A stretch of DNA of 64,000 bases from Chitinophaga arvensicola (GTDB lineage: Bacteria; Bacteroidota; Bacteroidia; Chitinophagales; Chitinophagaceae). Within the stretch, counting starts at the first letter, position 1, and the number at the start of each line of letters is the position of its first letter. Made by a program: the position numbers and the translations under genes. This document shows, in pieces, positions 27,158-36,813 of the stretch. The stretch lies in assembly GCF_900110835.1 (NCBI RefSeq), contig NZ_FOJG01000001.1:682001-746000 (forward strand). The letters run 5' to 3'. Under the pieces are notes generated by a model. That model saw only the letters and a list, made by a program, of their open reading frames with translations, ran no database searches and had not been told where the DNA came from.

Positions 27158-28156
27158 TTATGCCACCGGAAACGCCCGTTTTTCGGTGGGTCTCATCAAT
27201 GCCTTGCGTACCCATCTGCCCTGCTCTTCAGCCCATTTACGCACCTGCAACCGTTCTGTATTACATGGACCGCCGCCGTTGATAACCCGGAAAAACTCAT
27301 CCCAATCGGGATCGGTATATTCCCAGCGACCGCTTTCGGGATTTTTCCTCAAAGCCGGATCCGGCAGGGTTAATCCCAGTTCCCATATTTTAGGTACATA
27401 AGACTCCAGGAACTGATTCCGCATTTCATCATTGCTGGCCATTTTCACCTTCCACTGCATCAGCTTTTCGCTATGACTGGAGGCTTTGTCCGGAGGTCCG
27501 AAAAAATGCATGATCGGCTGCCACCAACGATTGAGGGCATCCTGCAACATGTCTTTCTGCGCCGGTGTACCGGTAGCCAGTTCTATAAACGCATCGTGCC
27601 CCTGTTTCAGGTGAAAACTTTCTTCGTAACAGATCCGCTCCAATGCCCTGCAATACGGTCCGTAGGAACCTTTTGCATTGGCCACCTGGTTTACAATAGC
27701 GGCAGCATCGATCAGGAAACCGATAACAGCCACATCTGCCCAGGTTTCAGCCGGATAGTTAAATACATTGGAATACTTGGATTTACCGCTGAGCAGGTCA
27801 TTGATCATGGCTTCCCGGGATTTGCCAAGCGTTTCAGCCGCATTGTAAAGCAACTGTCCATGGCCGATTTCATCCTGTACCTTGGCTATCAGCGCCAGTT
27901 TTCGTTTAAAACCGGGTGCACGGGTAATCCAGGTGCCTTCAGGTAATGCCCCGATAATTTCTGAATGCGCGTGTTGTTCAATAAGGCGTATCAGCTGCCG
28001 CCGGTACTCTACCGGCATCCAGTCGCCGGGTTCGATCTTTTCTCCTTTGGCAATACGTTCCTCGAAAGCAGCGAGTTTTTCTGGCTCATCATGCTGTTCT
28101 TCTTCCCGCAACTGTTTTCTGTTGGGTTCATCAAAAATATATCCACCGCCGTACAT
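27158..28156 (-). CDS. paaA: 1,2-phenylacetyl-CoA epoxidase catalytic subunit PaaA
   Basis: This 332-residue oxygenase has the ferritin-like diiron site: [27 protein letters not shown] and [15 protein letters not shown] provide the E, EXXH pattern of ligands. With PaaB, PaaC and a reductase PaaE it forms the ring epoxide of phenylacetyl-CoA for aerobic breakdown. It is the first gene of the operon. paaE and the ligase and hydrolase genes are not in this window. Confidence 0.95.
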   Translation of the reverse strand: MYGGGYIFDEPNRKQLREEEQHDEPEKLAAFEERIAKGEKIEPGDWMPVEYRRQLIRLIEQHAHSEIIGALPEGTWITRAPGFKRKLALIAKVQDEIGHGQLLYNAAETLGKSREAMINDLLSGKSKYSNVFNYPAETWADVAVIGFLIDAAAIVNQVANAKGSYGPYCRALERICYEESFHLKQGHDAFIELATGTPAQKDMLQDALNRWWQPIMHFFGPPDKASSHSEKLMQWKVKMASNDEMRNQFLESYVPKIWELGLTLPDPALRKNPESGRWEYTDPDWDEFFRVINGGGPCNTERLQVRKWAEEQGRWVRKALMRPTEKRAFPVA

Positions 28157-28319
28157 AGTGCGATTGTTTTGGTCGAAAGTAAATTACGGAAAAAACACCG
28201 TTTAAGCAGGAATAGATTGTTAAATAGCCCGGATTCAAATGTTATAGAATCGCCAAATTTTGCCGGCATGAAACAGATCGTGGGGCATTACATTAATTTT
28301 AATCATCGCTATCCCGATC

Positions 28320-28985
28320 ATGCTATCTACTGCTGCCATACTGAGCTTACTGTTGCTGCCCCCCGGGCAGAAAAAACCATGTCCCGTACACCGGCATTTT
28401 ACCGTGATCCAGCTCAATTTCGAGGAGAAAAACAGCCCGGCGCCACCTGGCTCTGATACCATCTATTACGATGCACAGAGAAAACTGCAATGGGATGATT
28501 TTCAAGCGAAACCGTCACCAAACGGACCCAGTGCAGCAGTGTCGTACACCAGTTTTGCCTACGATGGCAACAGCAACCTGGTAAATGATACCCTCCGCAT
28601 CACCCTCCGGCTCCAGGTATTCTTTATCAAAAGCGCATCCTGGGTACGCGCAGATGCCCGCAACAGCTATGCACTGGCGCACGAACAACTGCACTTTGAT
28701 ATCACCCGGCTGGTAGTGGAGCGGTTTAAACAGAAACTCCGCCAAACCGCGCTGAACCGCGACGATTACGATAGTATCATACAATATCAGTATCTTCAAT
28801 CCTTCCGGGAAATGAACCGTCTCCAATACCGGTTCGACCAGGAAACACATCACGGACTAAATGCCGCTGAACAGATCCGCTGGCGGGATAAAGTAAACGT
28901 AGGACTGAGAAACAACGGGGTACTCCCGGAAGAACTGGGTATTGAAGGCAGCAACTTCATGCCCATCAACAATAATCAGTTCTGA
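28320..28985 (+). CDS. DUF922-like secreted putative zinc peptidase
   Basis: This 221-residue protein starts with a short hydrophobic leader (about 2-14). Its mid-region holds an HEQLH (HExxH) motif in ALAHEQLHFDITRL and a downstream WDDFQAKP near residue 60, both as in DUF922 proteins, a family thought to be Zn-dependent proteases. Function is inferred only. It is divergent from the paa operon. Confidence 0.7.
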   Translation: MLSTAAILSLLLLPPGQKKPCPVHRHFTVIQLNFEEKNSPAPPGSDTIYYDAQRKLQWDDFQAKPSPNGPSAAVSYTSFAYDGNSNLVNDTLRITLRLQVFFIKSASWVRADARNSYALAHEQLHFDITRLVVERFKQKLRQTALNRDDYDSIIQYQYLQSFREMNRLQYRFDQETHHGLNAAEQIRWRDKVNVGLRNNGVLPEELGIEGSNFMPINNNQF

Positions 28986-29024
28986 CGTTTATCCACAACG
29001 GTGATACAGCATAAAAAAGGAACT

Positions 29025-30473
29025 ATGCAGCCAAATTATTTCTATCACACACTACTTACAGGCCTGGTCCTGATTTTCCTGTTACCTGCCTGCAAAAAGA
29101 ATGACACGCCTGCGCGTAACCGTGGCGGGGATGGCAGTGCAACCACTGGTACCATCAATGACAGCATCTTCTTTATTGCAAAAGATATCTATCTGTGGAA
29201 TGATGCACTTCCCGACTCCGCCACATTTAAGCCAAACTCATATGCGACTCCGGATAAGATGTTTGCCGCACTTGCCCTCTACAAAAAAGATGCAGCAGGC
29301 CAGCCGCTTGACCGCTACAGCTTTGTAGACAATGGAGGCACTTCCCGGGCACTGCAACAAGGCATTGTTGGCGATGTTGGATTCGAAGTTGGCTTCCAGA
29401 CTGATTCTACTTTATTCATCGTATATGTATATCCCGGTTCCCCGGCCGATAAAGCCGGCCTGAAAAGGGGATGGCAACTGTTATCCGTAAACGGCACCAG
29501 CCGCTTCCTGGTAAACGATGATGCCACCAACAACCTGCTGAATAACGCTTTCGGCAGCGCCAGCGCTACCTGGAACTTCCGCAAACCAGACAACACCACC
29601 CAACAGTACACCTTACAAGCCGTGGAGTATAAGTTAAATCCTATCCTGTATTCACATTTATATGACTTTAGCGGCACAAAGATCGGCTACATTGTTTTCA
29701 ACAACTTTGTATCCCTTGCAGATGTAAAACCAACATTCGATTCTATTTTTGATGCTTATACAAAGGCAGGTGTAAAACAGGTAATCCTTGATCTGCGCTA
29801 CAACGGCGGCGGACTGCTGGAAACTGCGGAATACCTTGCGAATAAACTGGTGCCGGCAACCAAAACCAATACCGAAATGTATTCGCAGTATTTTAATAAC
29901 AATGTGAATACCAATAACTACGGTCCCTATTTCAGGAATATGAAAGCGGTCCCTTACTACCCTAACGTAAACTGGACCGATATCTTTAATAGTGAAGCGA
30001 CCACATACAAAACAGCGCGGTTCCAGAAAGATGGTGGCCTGGCGCTAGATAAAGTAACCTTCCTGGGCACCTATAATACCGTTTCCGCCAGCGAATTGCT
30101 GTATAATGTATTAAGACCAGTAATGACCACACGCCTGGTTGGTAGCACCACCTATGGCAAACCAGTGGGCTTTATCAATATCTCCTTCAGTAAATACGAT
30201 ATGTATGCGGTGAATTTTCAGACGAAGAATTCCGCCGGCCAGGGTGATTATTTCAGCGGTCTGGTTCCCGATATAAAAGTGCAGGATGACTATACTACCG
30301 ACTGGGGCACTTTGAGCGATCCCTTACTCCGTAGTGCACTCACAGATATGGGGGTACCTGCCGGCGCACTGGGACGTATGGCAAAAATGAATGAAAACAG
30401 ACGGGCCTTCACACCAGCCAACAGGCTACAGGCCACGAAGTTTAAAGGAATGTTGCAAACTATCCGCAAATAA
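29025..30473 (+). CDS. S41-family C-terminal-processing-type peptidase, lipoprotein
   Basis: This 482-residue protein starts with a lipoprotein leader (LLTGLVLIFLLPAC). It has an N-terminal cap domain, a PDZ-like segment (VYPGSPADKAGLKRGWQLLS, about 125-145), and a serine peptidase core with LDLRYNGGGLLE and the catalytic serine in VSASELLYN (near residue 355). The family cleaves at protein C termini. The ATG at 29025 is better than the GTG at 29001. It lies 39 bp after the DUF922 gene and may be cotranscribed. Confidence 0.88.
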   Translation: MQPNYFYHTLLTGLVLIFLLPACKKNDTPARNRGGDGSATTGTINDSIFFIAKDIYLWNDALPDSATFKPNSYATPDKMFAALALYKKDAAGQPLDRYSFVDNGGTSRALQQGIVGDVGFEVGFQTDSTLFIVYVYPGSPADKAGLKRGWQLLSVNGTSRFLVNDDATNNLLNNAFGSASATWNFRKPDNTTQQYTLQAVEYKLNPILYSHLYDFSGTKIGYIVFNNFVSLADVKPTFDSIFDAYTKAGVKQVILDLRYNGGGLLETAEYLANKLVPATKTNTEMYSQYFNNNVNTNNYGPYFRNMKAVPYYPNVNWTDIFNSEATTYKTARFQKDGGLALDKVTFLGTYNTVSASELLYNVLRPVMTTRLVGSTTYGKPVGFINISFSKYDMYAVNFQTKNSAGQGDYFSGLVPDIKVQDDYTTDWGTLSDPLLRSALTDMGVPAGALGRMAKMNENRRAFTPANRLQATKFKGMLQTIRK

Positions 30474-30481
30474 ATATTTTC

Positions 30482-30510
30482 AGGGATGTAGTGGTCATCA
30501 CTACATCCCT
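30482..30510. terminator. Bidirectional terminator
   Basis: A perfect 12-bp stem (AGGGATGTAGTG) with a 5-nt loop separates the convergent S41 and M28 peptidase genes. Confidence 0.8.
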
Positions 30511-30520
30511 CTCTTCCTTC

Positions 30521-31450
30521 CTACATGGTTTTAGCACCACTGTATTTATTCTCCGGTAAATCACTATCCAGCTTTTTTACCAGCTCCAGTATTGTTTGTA
30601 CCGATCTGTAATAGAAAGAATGATTGATGCGGGAATATTCGTCAGAGAGACGATGGTAATCAGGATGATCTTCTACGCCGAAATATAAAAACGGTATCTT
30701 CTGTTTAAAAAACTCGCCCTGATCGCTCTGGCTGGTCCAGTCCTGCGATCCGCTATCCGGATTATCATGCCCGGCGATGAGCTTTACACTACTTGTAGCA
30801 GCGATATCATCAACATATTTTTTCAGATCCGGAAACTGGAAAGTACCACACACATAAAGTTCGTTCTTATCGTTATGGGCAATCATATCCATATTTATAT
30901 TCTGCCTGATCTGGGTCAATGGCACCGGAGGTTGCGCTACAAAAGCTTTGGCCCCCTGAAGGCCTTCTTCTTCTCCATCAAAAGCAGCAAAAATAAGGGT
31001 ATAGCGGGGAGGATGTTTTTTAAAGTAAGTCGCCATGGCCAATAAGCCACCAATACCGGAGGCATTGTCATCAGCCCCGTTAAAAACCGTATCAGCCGCA
31101 TTTTTCTGTGAAATACCAAGATGGTCGTAGTGGGCGGAGATAACGATCACCGTGCTAAGCTTGCCCGGAATATAGCCGTACAGGTTAGTCCCCATTATTT
31201 TCTTCTCTCCTTCCTGGAAATAGAAAGGATATTCGTAGGTGTCGTGATAGGCGGACAAACCTATCTTTTTGAAACGGTCGAGGAGATAAAATTGCGCCAT
31301 GCGACTGCCACGGGTTCCCGTTTTACGCCCTTCCATTTTGTCAGCGGAGAGCGTACGGACATCCTTCATCAGTTGCAGAGAATCCACAGAATTCTGTGCG
31401 GCAACCGGCAGCGCCAGAAACAAGCAAAAGCTGTAACAAAGCCATTTCAT
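30521..31450 (-). CDS. M28-family metallopeptidase, secreted
   Basis: This protein of about 309 residues has a signal peptide (MKWLCYSFCLFLALPVAAQ). The aminopeptidase-type dizinc site is visible: SAHYDHLG (H, D), NGADDNASG (D), AFDGEEEGLQGA (E-E) and MDMIAHND (D). It probably trims peptides from their N termini in the periplasm. An ATG two codons upstream (31456) is an alternative start. Confidence 0.9.
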   Translation of the reverse strand: MKWLCYSFCLFLALPVAAQNSVDSLQLMKDVRTLSADKMEGRKTGTRGSRMAQFYLLDRFKKIGLSAYHDTYEYPFYFQEGEKKIMGTNLYGYIPGKLSTVIVISAHYDHLGISQKNAADTVFNGADDNASGIGGLLAMATYFKKHPPRYTLIFAAFDGEEEGLQGAKAFVAQPPVPLTQIRQNINMDMIAHNDKNELYVCGTFQFPDLKKYVDDIAATSSVKLIAGHDNPDSGSQDWTSQSDQGEFFKQKIPFLYFGVEDHPDYHRLSDEYSRINHSFYYRSVQTILELVKKLDSDLPENKYSGAKTM

Positions 31451-31494
31451 AAACATTGCATTTATGGTTAACTATATCTGCAATGTACAAGATA

Positions 31495-33624
31495 TTATTT
31501 GAAGATATTAAAGATGATCAAACTGCAGACATAGGCCAGTGCGGTCATGTAAACAAGCTGTATCAGCGGGTATTTCCACGATTTTGTTTCTCTTTTTACA
31601 ATCGCCATTGTACTCATACACTGCATGGCGAAAGCATAGAAAATCATTAAGGATAACCCGGAAGCCAGGGTGTAAACCGGCCGGCCATCAGGCCAGGTAG
31701 CAGATGCCAGCTTTTCCCGGAGCGTAGCATTATTGTTTTCCGGATCCTCTCCTACGCTATACAGTGTAGCCATCGTTCCTACAAATACTTCACGTGCGGC
31801 AAAGGAAGTAATCAGGGCAATCCCGATTTTCCAATCGAAACCAAGCGGGCGGATAGCGGGTTCAATGGCATGGCCCAGTACCCCAGCATAGGAGTTGGAT
31901 AACCGGGCAGACTGGAATTCTTTATTTAAAACCGCTGCTTCAGGAGAAGCAGGATCTACCTGCGCGAGCATCGGTTCGTATTTGGCATGTACCGGTTCCA
32001 TACGGCTGGCTGGCCCGTAAGAAGCCAGGAACCACAGGATCACCGAAATAACAACGATCACTTTACCGGCATCTTTCACAAATATTTTCGCTTTTTCTAC
32101 CATGGTAGTACCTACGTTCGCCCAACGCGGTGAACGGTATACCGGCAACTCCATGATGAAATAACTTTTCTCTTTAATGCGGACAAACAATTTCATCACA
32201 GCTGCAATGAAAATGGCCATAAAAAAGCCGAGCAGATACAATCCCATCATTACCAGCCCCTGTAAACCAAGGATGCCAAAACGCTTGTCCGGTATGATCA
32301 GGGCAATCATCATGGTATAAATCGGGAGCCTGGCAGAGCAACTCATCAGTGGTGTAACCATGATGGTAATCAGGCGCTCTTTCTTATTCTCAATAGTACG
32401 GGTGGCCATGATAGCAGGAACGGCACATGCAACACCACTGATCAGTGGCATCACCGATTTTCCGTTTAGTCCTACCTGCCGCATTAAACGGTCTGTCAGA
32501 AAACTGATACGGGCCATGTAGCCGGTATCCTCCAGGATGGTAATCAATCCGAAAAGGATCATGATCTGGGGAATAAATACGGCAAAGCCGCTGATACCCG
32601 CCAATATTCCATTGATGAAGAAGTCGGTTACCTTGTTATCCGGCAGCGTACCACTCAGCCATCCGCTAAGGGCGCCAAAGCTGCCTTCGATCCAGTCCAT
32701 CGGGTAAGAAGCCAGCCAGAAAATACTCTGGAACAGGAGGAACATCACTACCAGTAAAATCACGTAGCCCCAGAAGCGATGCAACAGGAGATCATCAATT
32801 TTCTCAGAACGCAGCTGCTTTTGCAACGGATCGTTTTCCACCACCGTTGCTTTCATGATATGTTTGATCCGGCCGTACCGCTGCATGATCTCTTCTGCCT
32901 GGATCTTTGTTTTGTTGAACTGATGCTTTTCAAGCGAGTTACGGACGGCCTGCTTGGCAGACTTGTCAACAAATGGCAGTTCATCAACGTTAACGGCTAT
33001 ATGTAAAGCGCCATAGTCGCTTTTTACCGGTACTATTTTCTTTACGTCCTCAATTACTTCCTTTGCCAGGGCGCCGTTGTTGATAAAGTCGCGGGGAGGA
33101 TTGCTGTATTGGGAGCGTAAAGCAAGATCTATTACTTTTTTAATTTCTGTAACGCCTTTGTTCTTGCGGGGATTGATGGACACCACTGGTACACCCAGTT
33201 CTCTCTCTAATCCATCCAGGTCTATTTCCACGCCTTTTTTGCGGGCAATATCCATCATGGTCAGCGCAATGATCACTGGTATTTTCAGGTCAATGATCTG
33301 GGAGCAGAACAACAGGTTGCGTTTCAGGTTAGAGGCATCTGCTACGATGATGACCAGCCGGGGAGCATCCTCGTTCTGCTGATTAATCAGCACGTCGTAG
33401 GTCACATATTCATCGGCGCTTTTGGGGTACAGGCTATAAGTTCCCGGCAAATCGATAATGTTGGCGCTTACGCCTGGCACTATCTGAGCCGTTCCGGTTT
33501 TTTTATCTACCGTTACACCCGGAAAATTACCCACCTTCTGGTTTAAACCGGTGAGCGCATTAAAAAGGGAACTTTTACCACTATTCGGATTACCTACCAG
33601 CGCGATGTTTATGGGAGCCTGCAT
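31495..33624 (-). CDS. feoB: Ferrous iron transport protein B
   Basis: This 709-residue protein has the N-terminal G domain with ALVGNPNSGKSSLFNAL (P-loop, about 8-22) and DLPGTYSLYP, then a membrane part of about ten helices with the two Gate-type repeats, including ITILEDTGYMARISF and SCSARLPIY. FeoB imports Fe(II). No feoA is beside it; a solitary feoA with its own terminator lies 30 kb away at 63.5 kb. FeoA may work with it in trans, or another copy may exist elsewhere. Confidence 0.95.
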   Translation of the reverse strand: MQAPINIALVGNPNSGKSSLFNALTGLNQKVGNFPGVTVDKKTGTAQIVPGVSANIIDLPGTYSLYPKSADEYVTYDVLINQQNEDAPRLVIIVADASNLKRNLLFCSQIIDLKIPVIIALTMMDIARKKGVEIDLDGLERELGVPVVSINPRKNKGVTEIKKVIDLALRSQYSNPPRDFINNGALAKEVIEDVKKIVPVKSDYGALHIAVNVDELPFVDKSAKQAVRNSLEKHQFNKTKIQAEEIMQRYGRIKHIMKATVVENDPLQKQLRSEKIDDLLLHRFWGYVILLVVMFLLFQSIFWLASYPMDWIEGSFGALSGWLSGTLPDNKVTDFFINGILAGISGFAVFIPQIMILFGLITILEDTGYMARISFLTDRLMRQVGLNGKSVMPLISGVACAVPAIMATRTIENKKERLITIMVTPLMSCSARLPIYTMMIALIIPDKRFGILGLQGLVMMGLYLLGFFMAIFIAAVMKLFVRIKEKSYFIMELPVYRSPRWANVGTTMVEKAKIFVKDAGKVIVVISVILWFLASYGPASRMEPVHAKYEPMLAQVDPASPEAAVLNKEFQSARLSNSYAGVLGHAIEPAIRPLGFDWKIGIALITSFAAREVFVGTMATLYSVGEDPENNNATLREKLASATWPDGRPVYTLASGLSLMIFYAFAMQCMSTMAIVKRETKSWKYPLIQLVYMTALAYVCSLIIFNIFK

Positions 33625-33735
33625 TCCTTATCTTATCCTGTTTATTAATAATTGGCGAATGTGCAAAGTTAAACATTAATCGGCCGGCGGAATGATCCGA
33701 TCGGGAAAATCTCTGAAAGGTAATTTCATGAAAAG

Positions 33736-33771
33736 GATAGGGCGAGAACAAGTACTTGTTTTCGCCCTATC
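33736..33771 (-). terminator. Palindromic terminator after pspC
   Basis: A 36-bp inverted repeat with arms of 18 bp (GATAGGGCGAGAACAAGT) and a single mismatch lies 28 bp beyond the pspC stop. Confidence 0.65.
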
Positions 33772-33798
33772 AATTTAAAAATTAAATCTTTATAAAGA

Positions 33799-35550
33799 TT
33801 AACTATTGAACATGTTTAATAAAGAATAAGCAAGGAAAGATACACCACCGTCGATCGGCTGACTCTTTTTTACCGCTTTTACGGCATTTTCAGCAGAGGG
33901 ACCTTTGTAACGATAGCCTTCTGAAGAAGAGTCGCTATTATTTTTCTCCGGCGCTGATTTCTTTTCGTTTACATCATTGGATCCTTCCGGCGTCATCTGC
34001 AGGTTCAGGGGATCAGACCCGTCGTTATCATCATTATCCCAGTTATCATCGTCATGGTTATAGCGGCTGAAGCTATAGTTACGATATACTTCCCGGTCTA
34101 TCTCTATGTTCTTTCCTACTGGTACTTTGATGGTGACGGTGATGCGTTGTCCACGGTATTTTGAATGTCGTGGCAGGGAGAAGCCTTCCGGCAGATACAG
34201 TACTGAATCCTTTTGATTCAGGTGAAATTCGATATCATGCGCCAGCTTCCTGGCCTGTTGTACCGTGCGGCCTCTGGAGAAACGGGTAACATCTACAGAG
34301 AAGCTATCGGTCAGACTCTTTTCCACTCTTACCCGGATGTAGTTAATCAGCACGGTATCATCAGCGATCAGCAAATGATCATCAAAGAAACTGATATCAT
34401 CACCATTGATATCCGACATAATACCTGGCGCTCTTTTCAGGATCAGCTTACCATTCAGCGGCTGTTGTATCGCTACTGTTTCCGTTTCAGAAGAAGGTCT
34501 TCTGAAATCCTTGGTAAAAGAGGTGGCCACTATACCGGCGAAAACCAGACCCAGGATCCAAAGAAGCATTAAAGTATAACCGGCATAACGGTTAGATTCT
34601 TTTACTCCGGTGAGTTTACGGATAATAAAGATGATCAATGCAACGATGGGTATACCGATGAGCAATCCTACGGCTGGCCACAACAAGGCGGTTTGTACCC
34701 GTGAATCGAGTAAAAGATCTTTCATGGGGAAAAGGGCCGCGGAAGTTACTGCCATCGCTATTCCTGCCACTATCAGGCAGATCAGCATTACAACAGCAAA
34801 GAAATAAAAGAACCCCTTTGTAACAAATACCAACACTTTACCTAATCCACTGGCCAGGTTCACAAAAAAGCGTTCGAGGTCGTTACCTACCTGCTTGCCG
34901 CGGCCCTGAGAAAAATTTCGGATATCATCTCCTACATTTTTCACCTGACCTTTCATATGATTTAATTCCTCTTGTATAGTAGATCTGATGGTGTTCAGGT
35001 CTACTCTTTCTCCTCTCATTTCCAGTTTCTCTGCGGTAGTATCAGCAGAGGGTGTAGCGATCCAGAGAATGAAGTATACCAGGATACCGGAACCAAAGCC
35101 ACCTACTGCGAGCAGGGCGAATATGATACGGAAAATTACCGGGTCAATATTAAAATAGGCGCCTAATCCGCTACATACACCGCTCAGGACTTTATTTTCC
35201 GGATCGCGGTACAGGCGTTTGCGTGGGCGGGGAACATATGCTTCATACGGATCTTCCTGTTTCTGCTGTTGGGTTGATTCTCCTGCAGCATCATCAAATT
35301 GTTCCGGCGTACCCATGGAAGCTTTTACTGCTACTACATCTTCATCAGTGATGCAGTGTGCGCCTTTTTTCAATTGATCCTGGAATATTTCAGCAATGCG
35401 GCTTTCAATATCAGACACAATTTCATCTCCACCCTCCTCTTTCGAAAAATATTTCTTCAGGCTGCTGAGATACTGATTGAGTATCTCGTACGCGCTATCC
35501 TCGATGGGGATAAGGCGGCCCGACAGGTTTATGTTGATTATCTTTTTCAT
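33799..35550 (-). CDS. PspC-domain membrane protein
   Basis: This 583-residue protein has a PspC domain near 115-175 (KRLYRDPENKVLSGVCSGLG then VIFRIIFALLAVGG), more membrane helices up to about 345, and a beta-rich C-terminal region with a poly-acidic tail (HDDDNWDNDDNDGSD). PspC-type proteins sense or stabilise the inner membrane. It follows a PadR repressor gene by 37 bp, a pair common in Bacteroidota, and is probably repressed by it. Confidence 0.88.
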   Translation of the reverse strand: MKKIININLSGRLIPIEDSAYEILNQYLSSLKKYFSKEEGGDEIVSDIESRIAEIFQDQLKKGAHCITDEDVVAVKASMGTPEQFDDAAGESTQQQKQEDPYEAYVPRPRKRLYRDPENKVLSGVCSGLGAYFNIDPVIFRIIFALLAVGGFGSGILVYFILWIATPSADTTAEKLEMRGERVDLNTIRSTIQEELNHMKGQVKNVGDDIRNFSQGRGKQVGNDLERFFVNLASGLGKVLVFVTKGFFYFFAVVMLICLIVAGIAMAVTSAALFPMKDLLLDSRVQTALLWPAVGLLIGIPIVALIIFIIRKLTGVKESNRYAGYTLMLLWILGLVFAGIVATSFTKDFRRPSSETETVAIQQPLNGKLILKRAPGIMSDINGDDISFFDDHLLIADDTVLINYIRVRVEKSLTDSFSVDVTRFSRGRTVQQARKLAHDIEFHLNQKDSVLYLPEGFSLPRHSKYRGQRITVTIKVPVGKNIEIDREVYRNYSFSRYNHDDDNWDNDDNDGSDPLNLQMTPEGSNDVNEKKSAPEKNNSDSSSEGYRYKGPSAENAVKAVKKSQPIDGGVSFLAYSLLNMFNS

Positions 35551-35587
35551 TACCAGTTGATTTTAGGTTTTAGGTTAGTCTGCCTTG

Positions 35588-35926
35588 TTAAAGAGGTGTA
35601 CTATTTTGTGTTAATTGATGCACGGCATTAGCCAGTTCATTCCAGGTACTTTCCAGTTCCTTATAAAAGGTTTCCCCTTTTTCGGTCATGGAAAAATATT
35701 TCCTTGGGGGACCGGAACTGCTTTCTACCCAACGATACGTGAGTAATTCCGCATTTTTCAATCTTGTTAATAAAGGATAAAGTGTGCCCTCCAGGATATC
35801 CAGCTTTGCTTCCTTCATCTTTTCGATGATATCTGAAGGGTAAGCTTCTCCTTGCTTTATGACGGACAAAATGCAAAACTCCAGCACTCCCTTCCTCATC
35901 TGCGATTGTGTGTTATCAATGTTCAT
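35588..35926 (-). CDS. PadR-family transcriptional regulator
   Basis: This 112-residue protein has the PadR winged helix: RKGVLEFCILSVIKQGEAYPSD, then LEGTLYPLLTRLKNAELL and SGPPRKYFSMTEKG. It probably represses its own operon with pspC; the stimulus is unknown, though membrane stress is a fair guess. Confidence 0.92.
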   Translation of the reverse strand: MNIDNTQSQMRKGVLEFCILSVIKQGEAYPSDIIEKMKEAKLDILEGTLYPLLTRLKNAELLTYRWVESSSGPPRKYFSMTEKGETFYKELESTWNELANAVHQLTQNSTPL

Positions 35927-36308
35927 GGCAAGTGAGCTTTAATGTTTTTTCTAATGGTGGTTTCTGACAGTTATTAAAGTGAATATGATAGCTATTATTT
36001 CTACTTTACGATACAAAAATAGGAAACTTTTACTACTATGCAATACACAATACCATAGAAAGCAAAATAACTTGCTTTAAATGTTACCCGGCAAAACCAG
36101 TAAAAGGCCCGCTGGAAGTGAATTTTACTTAAAAAACAGGTTATAACGGCTATTTTTTAATAATGATGACCGGTATTTAGGAAGGATAAGTGGAAGATAG
36201 CGACCATAGGCCGTTTTTATGTTAAAATCCTTTAACATTTTTTTAATTGGCAATATTTACTATTTATGCTCAGCCTCTATTACATTTGCATTAAGCGTAT
36301 TATAAAAC
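35927..36308. other. 382-bp AT-rich control region between padR and a small secreted-protein gene
   Basis: No gene is seen. An 8-bp palindrome (ATAGCTAT, 35988-35995) inside a near-symmetric ATGATAGCTATTAT lies about 60 bp upstream of padR and is a weak candidate for its operator. TACATTTG at 36281-36288 fits the TAnnTTTG -7 element for the rightward gene. Confidence 0.4.
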
Positions 36309-36602
36309 ATGAAGAAAATTATCGGCATATTCCTGCTGGCACTCATGGTGTCTCAACTGCTTCCGATCAAGGAAGTTGGGAAGCTGCTGTTTAATAATCA
36401 GATTGTGGAAGAGCATCCGGTAGATGCTGGAGGTGATCATATAAAGATTGCGAAAGAACTTAAATTTTGCAAACAGTTTGATGAACTTCAGTTTAATCCT
36501 TTGCTCATCATTGGTATACTTCAATATCATTTAATGGAAGATATCCCTAGCAACCCTGCTCAGGAAATACACGCTCCCCCTCCAAATATGCACATAGCAT
36601 AA
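36309..36602 (+). CDS. Small secreted or membrane-anchored hypothetical protein
   Basis: This 97-residue frame has an N-terminal hydrophobic leader (MKKIIGIFLLALMVSQLLPI) and then a mostly helical, soluble part with no recognised domain, ending in a Pro-rich APPPNM. A TAnnTTTG element 20 bp before the ATG supports transcription. Function unknown. Confidence 0.5.
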   Translation: MKKIIGIFLLALMVSQLLPIKEVGKLLFNNQIVEEHPVDAGGDHIKIAKELKFCKQFDELQFNPLLIIGILQYHLMEDIPSNPAQEIHAPPPNMHIA

Positions 36603-36813
36603 TCTCGTTTTTGCAGTTGTCATTACAACAGCTGTATTCTCTATTCATTTATTTCTTTTTACGCTATTATTACTGCCTGGGAAACGTGTATCCGTTATCG
36701 TGATACCCGTCTTAAACCCTTAACAGCAGTTCATTACTATCATTTGTAGCTTCCACGGTTGCAGCAATAGCTGCTATCCGGAGCTGCGATCCCTCAACGG
36801 AAAAGCATATTTT

